The translations under genes and the position numbers were made by a program. The notes beneath the pieces were generated by a model. It was given only the letters and a program-made list of their open reading frames with translations. It made no database searches and was not told where the DNA came from. Below, one piece after another: positions 1-8,793 of a stretch of DNA of 64,000 nucleotides. Position 1 is the stretch's first letter, and every line of letters starts with the position of its first letter. This stretch comes from JAVVTQ01 sp036653595 (lineage in GTDB: Bacteria; Bacillota; Clostridia; Oscillospirales; Ruminococcaceae): assembly GCA_036653595.1 (NCBI GenBank), contig JAVVTQ010000006.1, positions 1 through 64,000 of the forward strand. The letters run 5' to 3'.

Positions 1-2
1 CG

Positions 3-836
3 TACATGGGGCTGCACAGTGTTTCTCTGCTCGACTTCAAAAAGCCGTGGGAACAGACCACGAGTGTCATGACCTTTATGCCAAACGGAAAGACGAATTT
101 GCCGTCCACATCAAAGAGTGGCGACACCGTTTTCAAAAACGACAAAATCGACATCAGCTTTTGCACGGCTAACGGCAAAAGACACCTTCGTTGCCGCATG
201 GAGAAATTCAAGGATAAAAAGCCGTTTGAATGCGATCTGATGCTTGACGACGCAGGCGAGGAGTCGATGGTCATAGCGACGCCTTTTGAAAAAAAAGAAA
301 CGGCATTTTATTACAACCAAAAAATAAACTGTATGCCTGCGGCAGGAACTGCACGCTTTGACGGCAAGATATACGTCTTTGAAAAGGGCAGCAGCTTTGG
401 GACTCTCGACTGGGGACGCGGCGTTTGGACATACTCAAACACATGGTACTGGGGCTCGGCCTCGGGCATTGTGGAGGGTGAACGCTTTGGGTTTAACATA
501 GGATACGGGTTTGGAGACACGTCGGCGGCGAGTGAAAACATGCTGTTTTACGGTGGCGCGGCGCATAAGCTAGAGGACGTTTCTTTCGACATTCCGATGA
601 GCGGCGGCCATGAGGATTATATGAGAACATGGACGTTTTCATCGAGCGACGGGCGCTTTGAGATGCGCTTTGAGCCGGTACTTGACAGAGCCTCCTGCAC
701 CAGCGCCATTTTGATAAAGAGTGACCAGCATCAGGTTTTCGGAAGATTTTCCGGCAAAGCCGTTTTGGATGGGGGAAGAGTGCTCGAGGTCAAAAACCTG
801 ATGGGCTTCGCCGAAAAAGTGATGAACAAGTGGTAG
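3..836 (+). CDS. DUF2804 family protein, 5' end outside window
   Basis: The frame is open to the left edge, so the true start lies outside and about 278 C-terminal residues are visible; DUF2804 proteins are usually somewhat above 300 aa. An internal ATG at base 6 has no ribosome binding site in view. The sequence has the aromatic, beta-rich look of the family, with a DWGRGVW segment followed by NTWYWGSASG and a NIGYGFGD segment in the middle. There is no signal peptide or membrane segment in the visible part. Function is unknown; the fold is thought to resemble lipocalin/AttH-like proteins (family knowledge, not seen here). The next gene follows after 35 bases with its own Shine-Dalgarno sequence, so the two may be co-transcribed. 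Confidence 0.75.
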   Translation, partial: YMGLHSVSLLDFKKPWEQTTSVMTFMPNGKTNLPSTSKSGDTVFKNDKIDISFCTANGKRHLRCRMEKFKDKKPFECDLMLDDAGEESMVIATPFEKKETAFYYNQKINCMPAAGTARFDGKIYVFEKGSSFGTLDWGRGVWTYSNTWYWGSASGIVEGERFGFNIGYGFGDTSAASENMLFYGGAAHKLEDVSFDIPMSGGHEDYMRTWTFSSSDGRFEMRFEPVLDRASCTSAILIKSDQHQVFGRFSGKAVLDGGRVLEVKNLMGFAEKVMNKW

Positions 837-871
837 TTAGATTATCTAATTTTAAAAAAGAGGGTGTATAA

Positions 872-2308
872 ATGTTAGTGCTTTGGATTGTCCTCGGAGT
901 TTTGGCGCTGTTTTTTGCGGTCGTTATTGTCAGGACGGTGATGTTCAAGCCGTCGGACGAAAAACGGGCAGAGCCGCAAGCCGTTGAATTCGACGAAAAA
1001 AAAGCTGTAGAGGATCTCGCAAAAATGATTCGCTGCAAGACGGTCAGCAACCGAGATTGGTCACTTGTGGACGAAGGTGAGTTCGAAAAATTTCGCGAGC
1101 TGCTAAAAAATCTCTACCCTGTAATTCACAAAACCTGTACGCTTGAGCGCATAGGAAACACAGGCTTGCTCTACCTGTGGAAGGGCAAAAGCTCCGGCAA
1201 GCCGACGGTTCTCATGTCGCATTATGATGTTGTGCCGGCAAACGAAGAGTCGTGGGATAAGCCCGCCTTTGAGGGTATAATTGAAGATGGTGTTTTGTGG
1301 GGGCGCGGAACGCTCGACACAAAGGGCACGCTATGTGGTGTTATGGAGGCCTCGGAGACGCTCATAAAGGGCGGCTTTGTTCCCGAAAACGACATCTACT
1401 TCTCCTTTGCGGGAGATGAAGAGGTTGCGGGAACAGGTGCTGTCGGAATAGTCGCGGAGCTTGAAAAGCGCGGTGTAACCCCCGAGCTTGTTGTGGACGA
1501 GGGCGGCGCCGTCGTCGAGCAGATATTCCCCGGCGTCAAGGACAAATGTGCACTCATTGGCATAGGCGAAAAGGGAATGGCTGATGTTGAGTTTAGAATG
1601 GCGAGCCACGGCGGCCATGCCAGTGCTCCGCCTCCGCACGGACCTGTTGGGAATTTGGCAAAGGCAGTAGTCGATGTGGAAAACAAGCCGTTCCCGTCGA
1701 GGCTGACGGTGCCGGTCTGTGGAATGTTCGACACGCTCGGGAGGCGCTCGAGCTTTTTGTTCAGGATGATATTCGCCAATCTTTGGTGCTTTAAGCCGCT
1801 TCTCGACATGCTGTGCAAGTCAAAGGGCGGCGAGCTTAACGCCATGATGAGAACAACTTGTGCGTTCACGCAGATGGAGGGGAGCAAGGCCAGCAACGTG
1901 CTTCCTCCGGAGGCTAAGGTGGTGGCCAATCTCAGAATTATCGGCGGTGAGACGACGGACAGTGTGCTGGCTTATCTCAAAAAGGTTGTCGCAAACGACA
2001 ATATAGAAATTACAAAGCTGTACGGAATGAACCCGTCAATCGCGAGCAAAACCGATTCCGACGGTTACCGCAAGCTAAAAAGGGCTATTGAGCAGACCTG
2101 GCCCGAGGCAATAGTGTCGCCGTATCTGATGGTCGCATGCAGCGACTCTCGACATTTTTGTAAAATATCGGACAAGGTAATGCGTTTTTCGGCGATGGAG
2201 CTTTCAAAAGAGGAGCGCGGGTATATTCACGCAAACAACGAGAGAATCCCCACTGAAAAGATAGCGACAACCGTTGCTCTTTACATAAGGCTTATAAAGC
2301 AGTGCTGA
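872..2308 (+). CDS. membrane-anchored M20 family metallopeptidase
   Basis: This is a zinc-dependent M20/M25/M40 peptidase or amino-acylase of 478 aa, closest in layout to the PM20D1/carboxypeptidase S type. Residues 3-24 form one hydrophobic helix with no cleavage site, so the enzyme is probably tethered to the membrane with the catalytic domain outside. Metal-binding positions are all present: SHYDVVP (H117, D119), GRGTLDTKG (D149), GDEEVAGTGA (E183, E184), VVDEGG and a C-terminal IHANNER histidine. The start follows AAAAGAGGG with 8 bases of spacing. A strong terminator follows immediately. The substrate cannot be told from sequence; peptide salvage or N-acyl amino acid hydrolysis are the family possibilities. 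Confidence 0.9.
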   Translation: MLVLWIVLGVLALFFAVVIVRTVMFKPSDEKRAEPQAVEFDEKKAVEDLAKMIRCKTVSNRDWSLVDEGEFEKFRELLKNLYPVIHKTCTLERIGNTGLLYLWKGKSSGKPTVLMSHYDVVPANEESWDKPAFEGIIEDGVLWGRGTLDTKGTLCGVMEASETLIKGGFVPENDIYFSFAGDEEVAGTGAVGIVAELEKRGVTPELVVDEGGAVVEQIFPGVKDKCALIGIGEKGMADVEFRMASHGGHASAPPPHGPVGNLAKAVVDVENKPFPSRLTVPVCGMFDTLGRRSSFLFRMIFANLWCFKPLLDMLCKSKGGELNAMMRTTCAFTQMEGSKASNVLPPEAKVVANLRIIGGETTDSVLAYLKKVVANDNIEITKLYGMNPSIASKTDSDGYRKLKRAIEQTWPEAIVSPYLMVACSDSRHFCKISDKVMRFSAMELSKEERGYIHANNERIPTEKIATTVALYIRLIKQC

Positions 2309-2330
2309 AAAAGATGGCAATATAGGAAAA

Positions 2331-2366
2331 GACCGCGGAATGAAAATTCATTCCGTGGTCTTTTTT
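2331..2366 (+). terminator. intrinsic terminator after M20 peptidase
   Basis: The arms GACCGCGGAATGA and TCATTCCGTGGTC pair with one G-U wobble around a short A-rich loop and are followed by six T. It lies 23 bases past the stop codon. Confidence 0.9.
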
Positions 2367-2370
2367 GCTG

Positions 2371-2653
2371 CCGAAATTATGCTGTGTTTTTCTCTTCCTA
2401 TCAAGCAAAGAAACAGCCGCGCATATCGCAAGATAAAGCGCGACATCGCGAGCGATGCTGTAAAGTAGGAATGAGGGCGCGGGTAAAGGCACTGCAAATC
2501 TCTTGACAAAAGCATCACAGGTAACGGACAAATTAACCGGCGCGAAACGGATGAAATTGTAGCCTTGCAAGATGGCTCTCGAAAAAAAATACGTCCTAAT
2601 CACAGCGGCTTCATCAAAAGGACGGGGACGCAGACATGGCAAAGTGCTTATAT
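2371..2653. other. gap without a convincing gene
   Basis: This stretch between two terminators has no ORF with a ribosome binding site. A leftward 116-codon frame runs through it and into the terminator and 3' end of the peptidase gene, but has no family signature and no Shine-Dalgarno sequence. I see nothing functional here. Confidence 0.5.
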
Positions 2654-2687
2654 CAAAAAAACGGCAACCGCCAAAAGCCCGGTTACC
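2654..2687 (-). terminator. intrinsic terminator after mgsA
   Basis: Read on the minus strand, GGTAACCG and CGGTTGCC pair around GGCTTTTG and are followed by GTTTTTTT. It is about 70 bases past the mgsA stop. The preceding AGGTGGTAACCG resembles a T-box core, but there is no room for a T-box leader and no downstream gene (see rejected items). Confidence 0.8.
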
Positions 2688-2755
2688 ACCTCATTTAAAA
2701 AGATTGTTCATCTGCCATAGCGCGGCAGACGCCATTTTTCGAGATGTCACTTCGC

Positions 2756-3196
2756 CTATTTCTTAAGCTCCATGACGCTTCTCGGGTATTCGGCGTTCAT
2801 AAATTCCGATGTGATCAAAAAATCTGCCGTCGCTTCATTGTTCGCCATGGGGATGTCGAAAACCTGCGCGATTCGAAGCAGTGCCTTGACGTCCGGATCA
2901 TGTGGATGCGCAGAAAGAGGGTCTGAGAAAAAAATCAGGATATCGATTTTGCCCTCGACTATGCGTGCGCCGATTTGCTGATCTCCACCGAGCGGTCCGC
3001 TGTTGAAGCCGCGAACAGGAAGTCCTGTCTCCTCGGATATGCGCTGTGCCGTTGTGCCGGTTCCAACAAGAAAATGCCGTTCCAGCAGAGCCTTGTTGGT
3101 TCTGCACCACTCTATCATTGCGCCTTTCAAATTGTCATGCGCGATGAGCGCGATGTTCTTCTGCTTGTTCATCGGACTCAGTTTAATATTAGCCAT
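2756..3196 (-). CDS. mgsA: methylglyoxal synthase
   Basis: The enzyme converts dihydroxyacetone phosphate to methylglyoxal and phosphate, a bypass of lower glycolysis used when sugar phosphates accumulate. The 146-aa length fits the family. The opening [13 protein letters not shown] carries the phosphate-binding His and Lys, [12 protein letters not shown] carries the catalytic Asp, and [14 protein letters not shown] carries the second His/Asp pair. The ATG follows GAGGAGG at 6-7 bases. It is a single-gene unit with its own promoter upstream and terminator downstream. Confidence 0.96.
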   Translation of the reverse strand: MANIKLSPMNKQKNIALIAHDNLKGAMIEWCRTNKALLERHFLVGTGTTAQRISEETGLPVRGFNSGPLGGDQQIGARIVEGKIDILIFFSDPLSAHPHDPDVKALLRIAQVFDIPMANNEATADFLITSEFMNAEYPRSVMELKK

Positions 3197-3240
3197 TCAT
3201 TTCCTCCTCTCAATAGTATTTACCCTTTTTGGGCAATATA

Positions 3241-3269
3241 AGCATAGCACACTTCGTCGATAAGTACAA
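3241..3269 (-). promoter_or_regulatory. predicted sigma-A promoter of mgsA
   Basis: On the minus strand TTGTAC is followed after exactly 17 bases by TATGCT, about 45 bases before the mgsA start codon. Confidence 0.65.
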
Positions 3270-3364
3270 TATGACGCAGACGAATTTGTATACATTGCCA
3301 GTATTATTTACTGAAAGTCGATTGTTTTGGCGTGATGTTACTTTTTCGTGGGGGTGTGCTGACC

Positions 3365-3802
3365 TTATCCGACGGATACCAGCTTTGCCTTGCTTGCACC
3401 GCGCACCATGCCGAGACGCTTGACCAAATCCTCCAGCGGCTTTGCGACATGCGAGATGTCGGCCGAAATGACGACATTGGCAAGACCGTTTATCGGCAGA
3501 TTTTGCATTATCGTCAGGATATTTGCGCCCTCCGCGGAAAGGGCAGCCAGTACCTCGGACAGCACGCCCTGCTCGTGGTTTAGCATGAGAGAAAGCACCG
3601 CCATTCTGCCCGCGGTGTCGCTGTCGGGTGTGAATATAAAATCCTTGTATTTGTAATATGTGCTTCTGGAGATGCCCACGCGCTTCACGGCCTCACTGAC
3701 CTCTCCGACAGCGCCCTCCGCGAGAAGGCTGCGCGCCTCGACAACTTTTTCAAAGTAATCGGGCAATATTCTCTTATCGACAATCAGGTATTCATTTTTC
3801 AA
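3365..3802 (-). CDS. ACT domain-containing protein, PheB/UPF0735 type
   Basis: This 145-aa protein has the UPF0735 (PheB-like) layout: an N-terminal helical part with EYLIVDKRILPDYFEKVVEARSLL style residues, a short helix-turn-helix-like stretch (RVGISRSTYYKYKDFIF) and a C-terminal ACT domain from about residue 70 (MLNHEQGVLSEVLAALSAEGANILTI). ACT domains bind amino acids and regulate metabolism, but this family has no proven activity. I place the start at TTG because a perfect GGAGGTG sits 6 bases before it; a longer frame would put that site inside the gene. It overlaps the end of thrB by 11 bases and so is the third gene of the thrC-thrB operon, which suggests a role in threonine metabolism. 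Confidence 0.85.
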   Translation of the reverse strand: MKNEYLIVDKRILPDYFEKVVEARSLLAEGAVGEVSEAVKRVGISRSTYYKYKDFIFTPDSDTAGRMAVLSLMLNHEQGVLSEVLAALSAEGANILTIMQNLPINGLANVVISADISHVAKPLEDLVKRLGMVRGASKAKLVSVG

Positions 3803-4700
3803 GGCAACCACCTCCAACTATTCTTGCTCCGTTGCGGTCAATATCGAGCAAAACTGCGCTCCACTTGTGCTTTAGACCCTGCAAAGCCTCCGACATGCGC
3901 CTTGCATACTCGCCGTCGCTCTCCAGCAGGCACATACACGTCGGACCGGCACCGCTTATGAAAAATGCGGCGGCTCCTGCGTTTTGCGCGGCGGCCTTGA
4001 CCTCTTCAAAACCGGCTATCATCGATTTTCTGTACGGCTGATGCAGCCTATCCTCAAGTGACGCGCGCACAAGCCCCACGTCGCCGCGCGCCAACGCACC
4101 GATGAGCACCGCCGTGTGCGAGACGTTGAAAACAGCATCGGCAAAATCAACCTCAACGGGCAAAAGTCTGCGCGCCTCATGCGTCTGTGTTTCAAAATCC
4201 GGAATCAGGGCACAGAATTTAAACTTTTCTGAAATTTCAAGGGACACGCATTTTGGAGCGCCGTGATCGAGCAGAGATGCGGTGAATCCGCCCAAAAGAG
4301 CGGGTGCAACATTGTCCGGATGTCCCTCAAGCCTTGTGGCGACTGCCAGAAGCTCTTCTGCTGACAGACAATATTCGAGCATGGCGTTCGCCGCGCACAC
4401 GCCTGCGACAATCATTGCTGCGCTGGAACCAAGCCCACGCGAAACGGGTATGTCGGATTTTATATCGAGCCGAATGCCCGGCAGAGGTACACCTGCCTTT
4501 TCATAAACTTTCTTGAATGCGACATATGCCAGATTTTGGTCATTGGCATATTTATTGTCACAGCCTCTTATTTCCAAAGCTCCGGCGTCGAGCCTTGAAA
4601 AGCCAATTTCGCAGTAAAGTGAAAGCGCCAATCCGAGCGAGTCAAATCCAGGCCCGATATTTGCGGAAGTTGCCGGCACTCTGACGGTTACCTGTTCCAA
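3792..4700 (-). CDS. thrB: homoserine kinase
   Basis: The protein phosphorylates homoserine to O-phosphohomoserine with ATP, the step before threonine synthase. It is a 302-aa GHMP kinase with the N-terminal VRVPATSANIGPGFDSLG motif, the ATP-binding PVSRGLGSSAAMIVAG loop near residues 66-81 and a C-terminal SGAGPTCMCLL motif. The start is TTG (encoding MEQVTVRVPA), overlapping the 3' end of thrC by 13 bases; its binding site is weak, so translation is probably coupled to thrC. The next gene overlaps its 3' end. Confidence 0.96.
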   Translation of the reverse strand: MEQVTVRVPATSANIGPGFDSLGLALSLYCEIGFSRLDAGALEIRGCDNKYANDQNLAYVAFKKVYEKAGVPLPGIRLDIKSDIPVSRGLGSSAAMIVAGVCAANAMLEYCLSAEELLAVATRLEGHPDNVAPALLGGFTASLLDHGAPKCVSLEISEKFKFCALIPDFETQTHEARRLLPVEVDFADAVFNVSHTAVLIGALARGDVGLVRASLEDRLHQPYRKSMIAGFEEVKAAAQNAGAAAFFISGAGPTCMCLLESDGEYARRMSEALQGLKHKWSAVLLDIDRNGARIVGGGCLEK

Positions 4701-6175
4701 TTCTCTTCACCGGCCTTTCTCAAAACATAGTCCCACAATTTGTCCAAATCTTCCTCATCGCGGTGCAGCACGGGCAGTGCTTGCAGAGTTCGAAGCTTTT
4801 CGGGAATCGTAACGCCCGTCATCAAATGCAGCTTCTCCATCGCGGCAAATTCGCCGCCGTCGATCTCCTCGCCGAGCGCGGCGAGAACGGTGTTACAGAA
4901 TTTGTAAGGAGAAGCTGTGGACAAGACAACGGTAGGGCAGCCGTTGCCAGAGGCTCTGTCAAACTCCGTCGCCACGCGCCACGCCACCGCCGTGTGTGGG
5001 TCCAGCAGATAGCTGTGCTTTGCGTATACCTGACCGATTGTGTCAAGAGTCTTGTTTTGTGAGCAGAACCCGCAGTCAAAGCTTTCACGCAGCGTTTGGA
5101 GCGCGTTTTCACCGATAGAATACTCTCCGCGTTCGCGCAGCTCGTCCATAAGCCGCGCCGTTTCATTGTCACCCAAAAGCAAAAACAAAAGCCGCTCTAG
5201 GTTGCTTGAAATGAGTATATCCATTGACGGAGAGGAGGTTTTTACAAAATCGCGGTGTCTGTTGTAGACACCCGTCCTCAAAAAGTCTGTGAGCACGTTG
5301 TTCTCATTGGATGCGCATATTAGCTTGGCGACAGGCAGCCCCATGAGCTTTGCCATATACCCCGCCAAAATATCGCCGAAGTTCCCCGTCGGCACAGCAA
5401 AGTTGACCCTGGTGCCTGCACTCAGCGCGCCGCGGTTGATGAGGTCGCGGTATGCGCAGAAATAGTAGGTTATCTGCGGCACGAGGCGGCCGATATTGAT
5501 TGAGTTGGCGCTTGAAAGCAGCTGCTTTTTAGGCAGCGGATTCAGCGTCTTCGACCTTGAAAAAATTTCCTTTACGGCATTTTGTGCGTCGTCAAAGTTT
5601 CCGCGGACGCCGCAAACAGCGACATTTCCCCCCGCTGATGTCACCATCTGAAGCCGCTGAACCTCACTCACGCCGTCCTTTGGGTAAAATACAATTATTC
5701 TGATACCGTCGGCGCCGGAAAAACCCTCGAGTGCCGCTTTTCCGGTGTCGCCGCTGGTGGCCGTGAGGATGAGCGTTTGACCCTGCACCCCCAGCTTTTT
5801 TCTGGCGGCCGCCATTAGCTGAGGCAAAACGGAGAGCGCAATATCTTTGAAGGCGCACGTAGGCCCATGATAAAGCTCCAAAACAAATTTGCTGCCCACG
5901 GCGACGAGCGGTGCAAGAGCGCCGCCCTCAAATTTGTTCTCATATGAAGCTGAGATGATGTCACCGATGCAGTCCTTACCGAAATCGGGCAGAAGACCGC
6001 CGACGATATCCTCGGCTATCGCAAGGTCGCTCTTTTTGAGAAGAGCCTTGAGGTCCTGCTGCTGCGGCAAAAAGTCGTCTGTCATGTAAAGTCCGCCGTC
6101 CGGCGCTATTCCGCGCAGCACTGCTTCGCAGGCGTTGGCGGTCAGAGAGCAGTTTCGTGAGCTTTTGTAAATCAT
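4688..6175 (-). CDS. thrC: threonine synthase
   Basis: This PLP enzyme turns O-phosphohomoserine into threonine. The 495-aa length and the N-terminal MIYKSSRN...GIAPDGGLY segment mark the long class with an N-terminal threonine synthase domain. The PLP lysine is K110 in HGPTCAFKD, and TATSGDTGKAALEGF is the phosphate-binding region. It is the first gene of thrC-thrB-ACT and is transcribed divergently from hom-lysC-asd, so the whole route from aspartate to threonine lies together. The ATG has only a weak GGAAA upstream. No T-box or leader peptide is visible in the 109-base divergent space. Confidence 0.96.
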   Translation of the reverse strand: MIYKSSRNCSLTANACEAVLRGIAPDGGLYMTDDFLPQQQDLKALLKKSDLAIAEDIVGGLLPDFGKDCIGDIISASYENKFEGGALAPLVAVGSKFVLELYHGPTCAFKDIALSVLPQLMAAARKKLGVQGQTLILTATSGDTGKAALEGFSGADGIRIIVFYPKDGVSEVQRLQMVTSAGGNVAVCGVRGNFDDAQNAVKEIFSRSKTLNPLPKKQLLSSANSINIGRLVPQITYYFCAYRDLINRGALSAGTRVNFAVPTGNFGDILAGYMAKLMGLPVAKLICASNENNVLTDFLRTGVYNRHRDFVKTSSPSMDILISSNLERLLFLLLGDNETARLMDELRERGEYSIGENALQTLRESFDCGFCSQNKTLDTIGQVYAKHSYLLDPHTAVAWRVATEFDRASGNGCPTVVLSTASPYKFCNTVLAALGEEIDGGEFAAMEKLHLMTGVTIPEKLRTLQALPVLHRDEEDLDKLWDYVLRKAGEENWNR

Positions 6176-6190
6176 GTGTTATTTTCCTTT

Positions 6191-6220
6191 TTGCTATTGC
6201 AATTCAATAATAAATATGAT
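6191..6220 (+). promoter_or_regulatory. possible promoter of hom-lysC-asd
   Basis: TTGCTA and TATGAT are separated by 18 bases in the divergent thrC/hom spacer, about 65 bases before the hom start. The match is fair only. Confidence 0.45.
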
Positions 6221-6284
6221 AACGTGTTTCCTATGGAAATACAAGTGTCTTTGCTATAAAGACATATCAAGGAGCGAAATTTAT

Positions 6285-7457
6285 ATGAATATTGGAATTA
6301 TGGGCTTTGGAAATGTCGGGCGCGGGGCATACAATGTGATATCCGACAAAAAAACCGGACTGTGCGTCAAAAGAATTCTAGATATCGGTGCCTTACCCGG
6401 CTATGAATCGCTTTTGACTACGAAGCCGGCGGATATATTTGAGGATGGCGAAATAGACGCTGTAGTCGAGTCGATAGGCGGGATAGAGCCGGCGCGGTCA
6501 TATGTGCTGGCTGCCCTCAGAGCAAAAAAACATGTGGTCACGGCGAACAAGCAGCTTATAAGCGCCTGTGGGGAGGAGCTGGAGGCAGCTGCGCAGGAGA
6601 ACAAAGTCGAGCTTCGTTATTCTGCGAGTGTCGGCGGAGGAATACCCTGGCTTTTTTCGCTCTCGCGTGCGGCGCGAACAGACGAAATAATTGAGGTTGG
6701 CGGCATCGTCAACGGGACGACCAACTTCATTCTGGACGCCATGACAAAGCAGGGTGCAGATTTTGATGATACGCTCAAAGAAGCGCAGAGACTGGGATTT
6801 GCGGAGTCTGACCCGTCGGCGGATATCGATGCCCTCGACTCTCACAGAAAGTGCGTGATAAGCGCAAGGTGCGCGTTTAATGCGGCTGTAACGGAGCAGG
6901 ATATCCCGTTTTTCGGCATAAGGGATATAAAAGGCTTTGATATAGAGCGGTTCAAATCGCTTAAAAGGGTGTGCAAGCTTTTCATCTTTGCAAAAAAGCA
7001 AGGCGGCGCGGTAAGTGCGTTTGCGGAGCCGACGCTTTTTGCCGACACGGCAGTTGAAGGTGCCATTCCGAGCAATTATAATTTCATCTACCTTGTCGGC
7101 GCCCGTTCCGGCAAGCTCGGCTTTTTCGGACAGGGCGCGGGCAGCGACCCGACAGGAGCGACAGTTGTCGCGGATCTCGCCGACATCGCATTTCGGCACG
7201 ACGGCGCAAATACAAGGCACCCAGAGGCTTTCCAAATTGCCAACGACACGGCGTGCCACAGCTATTACGTGAGAACTTCCAATGCAAGTGCGGCGGATGA
7301 GTTCTATGCGGAAAGCGACGATAAAAGCGAAATAGATGGCAATTATGTGTGCATTACAAAGCCGCTTCCCGTTTCATACATGCATCAAAAAGCAAAAAAA
7401 ATGAAAGAGCTTGACCCGCATTTGTTTTTTGCCGGGCTTTATGAGGATAAAGTATGA
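6285..7457 (+). CDS. hom: homoserine dehydrogenase, short form without ACT domain
   Basis: The enzyme reduces aspartate semialdehyde to homoserine with NAD(P)H. The Rossmann motif GFGNVGRG is at residues 6-13, the catalytic region has GGGIPW, GIVNGTTNFIL, DPSADIDALDSHRKCVI with the conserved Lys, and GQGAGSDPTGATVVADL. I use the ATG preceded by AAGGAG at 11 bases; the open frame runs further upstream but without a binding site. The protein is 390 aa, while Bacillus-type Hom is about 430 aa with a C-terminal ACT domain. Here only about 45 residues follow HSYYVRTS, with no ACT signature, so allosteric control by threonine through that domain is probably missing. The stop overlaps the lysC start (ATGA). 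Confidence 0.94.
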   Translation: MNIGIMGFGNVGRGAYNVISDKKTGLCVKRILDIGALPGYESLLTTKPADIFEDGEIDAVVESIGGIEPARSYVLAALRAKKHVVTANKQLISACGEELEAAAQENKVELRYSASVGGGIPWLFSLSRAARTDEIIEVGGIVNGTTNFILDAMTKQGADFDDTLKEAQRLGFAESDPSADIDALDSHRKCVISARCAFNAAVTEQDIPFFGIRDIKGFDIERFKSLKRVCKLFIFAKKQGGAVSAFAEPTLFADTAVEGAIPSNYNFIYLVGARSGKLGFFGQGAGSDPTGATVVADLADIAFRHDGANTRHPEAFQIANDTACHSYYVRTSNASAADEFYAESDDKSEIDGNYVCITKPLPVSYMHQKAKKMKELDPHLFFAGLYEDKV

Positions 7458-8770
7458 TTATAGTTGCAAAATTCGGCGGCTCTTCTCTCGCGGACTCACG
7501 TCAATTCAAAAAGGTGCGCGATATTGTGCATTTTGACGAGTCGAGGAGTATTGTTGTTCTCTCGGCACCGGGAAAAAGAAGCGGGGACGACCATAAAATC
7601 ACAGATTTGCTGTACCTGTGCCACGCGCACCTCAAATACGGCGTATCCTATAGCGACATTTTTGAGCTTATCAAAGAGCGCTTTTTTGAAATCGCGGCTG
7701 AGTGTGAAATCGAACTTGACCTTGAACTCGAATTTGCCGAAATTGCGTCAAAAATGAACAAACACATGTCGATGGATTATCTCGCCTCGCGCGGAGAGTA
7801 TCTCGCAGCAAAGCTCATGGCAAAATACATCGGATATGAATTTGTCGATGCCTCCGAGCTGATTTTCTTCGGATATGACGGAAAGGTCGACTTTCAAAAG
7901 ACAAATGATGCGATAGCGAGGGCGCACGAAAGCTTTGGAAATATTGCAATACCGGGCTTTTACGGCTCCATGCCGGACGGAAAAATCAGGACGTTTTCGC
8001 GCGGCGGTTCCGACATAACGGGTGCTATTGCAGCGGCTGCGGTAAATGCAAATACGTATGAAAACTGGACAGACGTTGCAGGAATTCTGATGGCGGATCC
8101 GCATATTGTGGAGAACCCGAGAGCTATAGAGCGCATAACATACAGTGAGCTGCGCGAGCTTTCATACATGGGCGCCGAGGTGTTGCATGAGGATGCGGTT
8201 TTGCCTGTGCGAAATGGCAAGATACCGCTCAACATAAGAAATACAAATTCACCTAACTCAAACGGAACCTACATACAAGAGAGCTTTGAGGAAAATGCCG
8301 AGGAGCTTTCACGCTTTATCACGGGAATATCAGGCAAAAAACATTTTTCAATAATAACGCTTGCAAAAAGCGGCATGTCCGGCGGCTTTGGAACTGTCCG
8401 AAAAGCGCTGGAGGCCACAGAAAAATTCTCTGTCAATGTCGAGCATGTGCTGAGCGGGGTGGATAGCTTTTCGCTCGTGGTGTCAACTGACGCTGTGTCG
8501 CGATGTATTTATGATTTGATTTCCGAAATAAAAAGGCTGTGTGAGCCGGACACTATCGGCGTGGCCGACGGGATAAGCCTGGTCGCGGTTGTCGGGCGCC
8601 GCATGGCACAAAAGCCCGGTATTTCCGGAAAGCTCTTTCGAGCGCTCGGAGACAACGGAATCAATATAAGAATGATAGACCAAGGCGCGGACGAAATCAA
8701 CATAATTGTTGGTGTAAATGACAGCGATTTCCAAAAAACCATACGTGTACTATATAACAGCTTTGCTTGA
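7454..8770 (+). CDS. lysC: aspartate kinase with two C-terminal ACT domains
   Basis: The kinase phosphorylates aspartate at the entry of the lysine/threonine/methionine pathway. It has the N-terminal KFGGSSLAD motif, FSRGGSDITGAIAA around residues 177-190, and a tandem ACT region from about residue 290 (SIITLAKSGMSGG..., LVAVVGRRM...GINIRMIDQG) that typically binds lysine or threonine for feedback inhibition. The 438-aa length and long N-terminal insert resemble the Bacillus AKIII (YclM) type. It overlaps hom by four bases and precedes asd by 23, so hom-lysC-asd is one operon. The gene symbol is by family; the true regulatory type is not known. Confidence 0.93.
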   Translation: MIIVAKFGGSSLADSRQFKKVRDIVHFDESRSIVVLSAPGKRSGDDHKITDLLYLCHAHLKYGVSYSDIFELIKERFFEIAAECEIELDLELEFAEIASKMNKHMSMDYLASRGEYLAAKLMAKYIGYEFVDASELIFFGYDGKVDFQKTNDAIARAHESFGNIAIPGFYGSMPDGKIRTFSRGGSDITGAIAAAAVNANTYENWTDVAGILMADPHIVENPRAIERITYSELRELSYMGAEVLHEDAVLPVRNGKIPLNIRNTNSPNSNGTYIQESFEENAEELSRFITGISGKKHFSIITLAKSGMSGGFGTVRKALEATEKFSVNVEHVLSGVDSFSLVVSTDAVSRCIYDLISEIKRLCEPDTIGVADGISLVAVVGRRMAQKPGISGKLFRALGDNGINIRMIDQGADEINIIVGVNDSDFQKTIRVLYNSFA

Positions 8771-8793
8771 TTTATAAAAGGAGTGCAATGCAT

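Noticed and set aside
2292..2642. Leftward 116-codon ORF
   Set aside because: It runs through a terminator and the 3' end of the M20 gene, lacks a binding site and shows no family motif.
2640..2700. T-box-like AGGTGGTAACCG on the minus strand
   Set aside because: Only about 70 bases lie between the mgsA stop and this motif, too short for a T-box leader, and no plausible gene follows on that strand. The hairpin is better read as the mgsA terminator.
6176..6284. Possible threonine attenuator or T-box between thrC and hom
   Set aside because: The spacer is only 109 bases, with no Thr-rich leader ORF and no T-box core or terminator/antiterminator pair.
6498..7259. Long leftward ORF opposite hom
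   Set aside because: It is an antisense shadow of a clear homoserine dehydrogenase gene, Cys/Arg rich and without family motifs.
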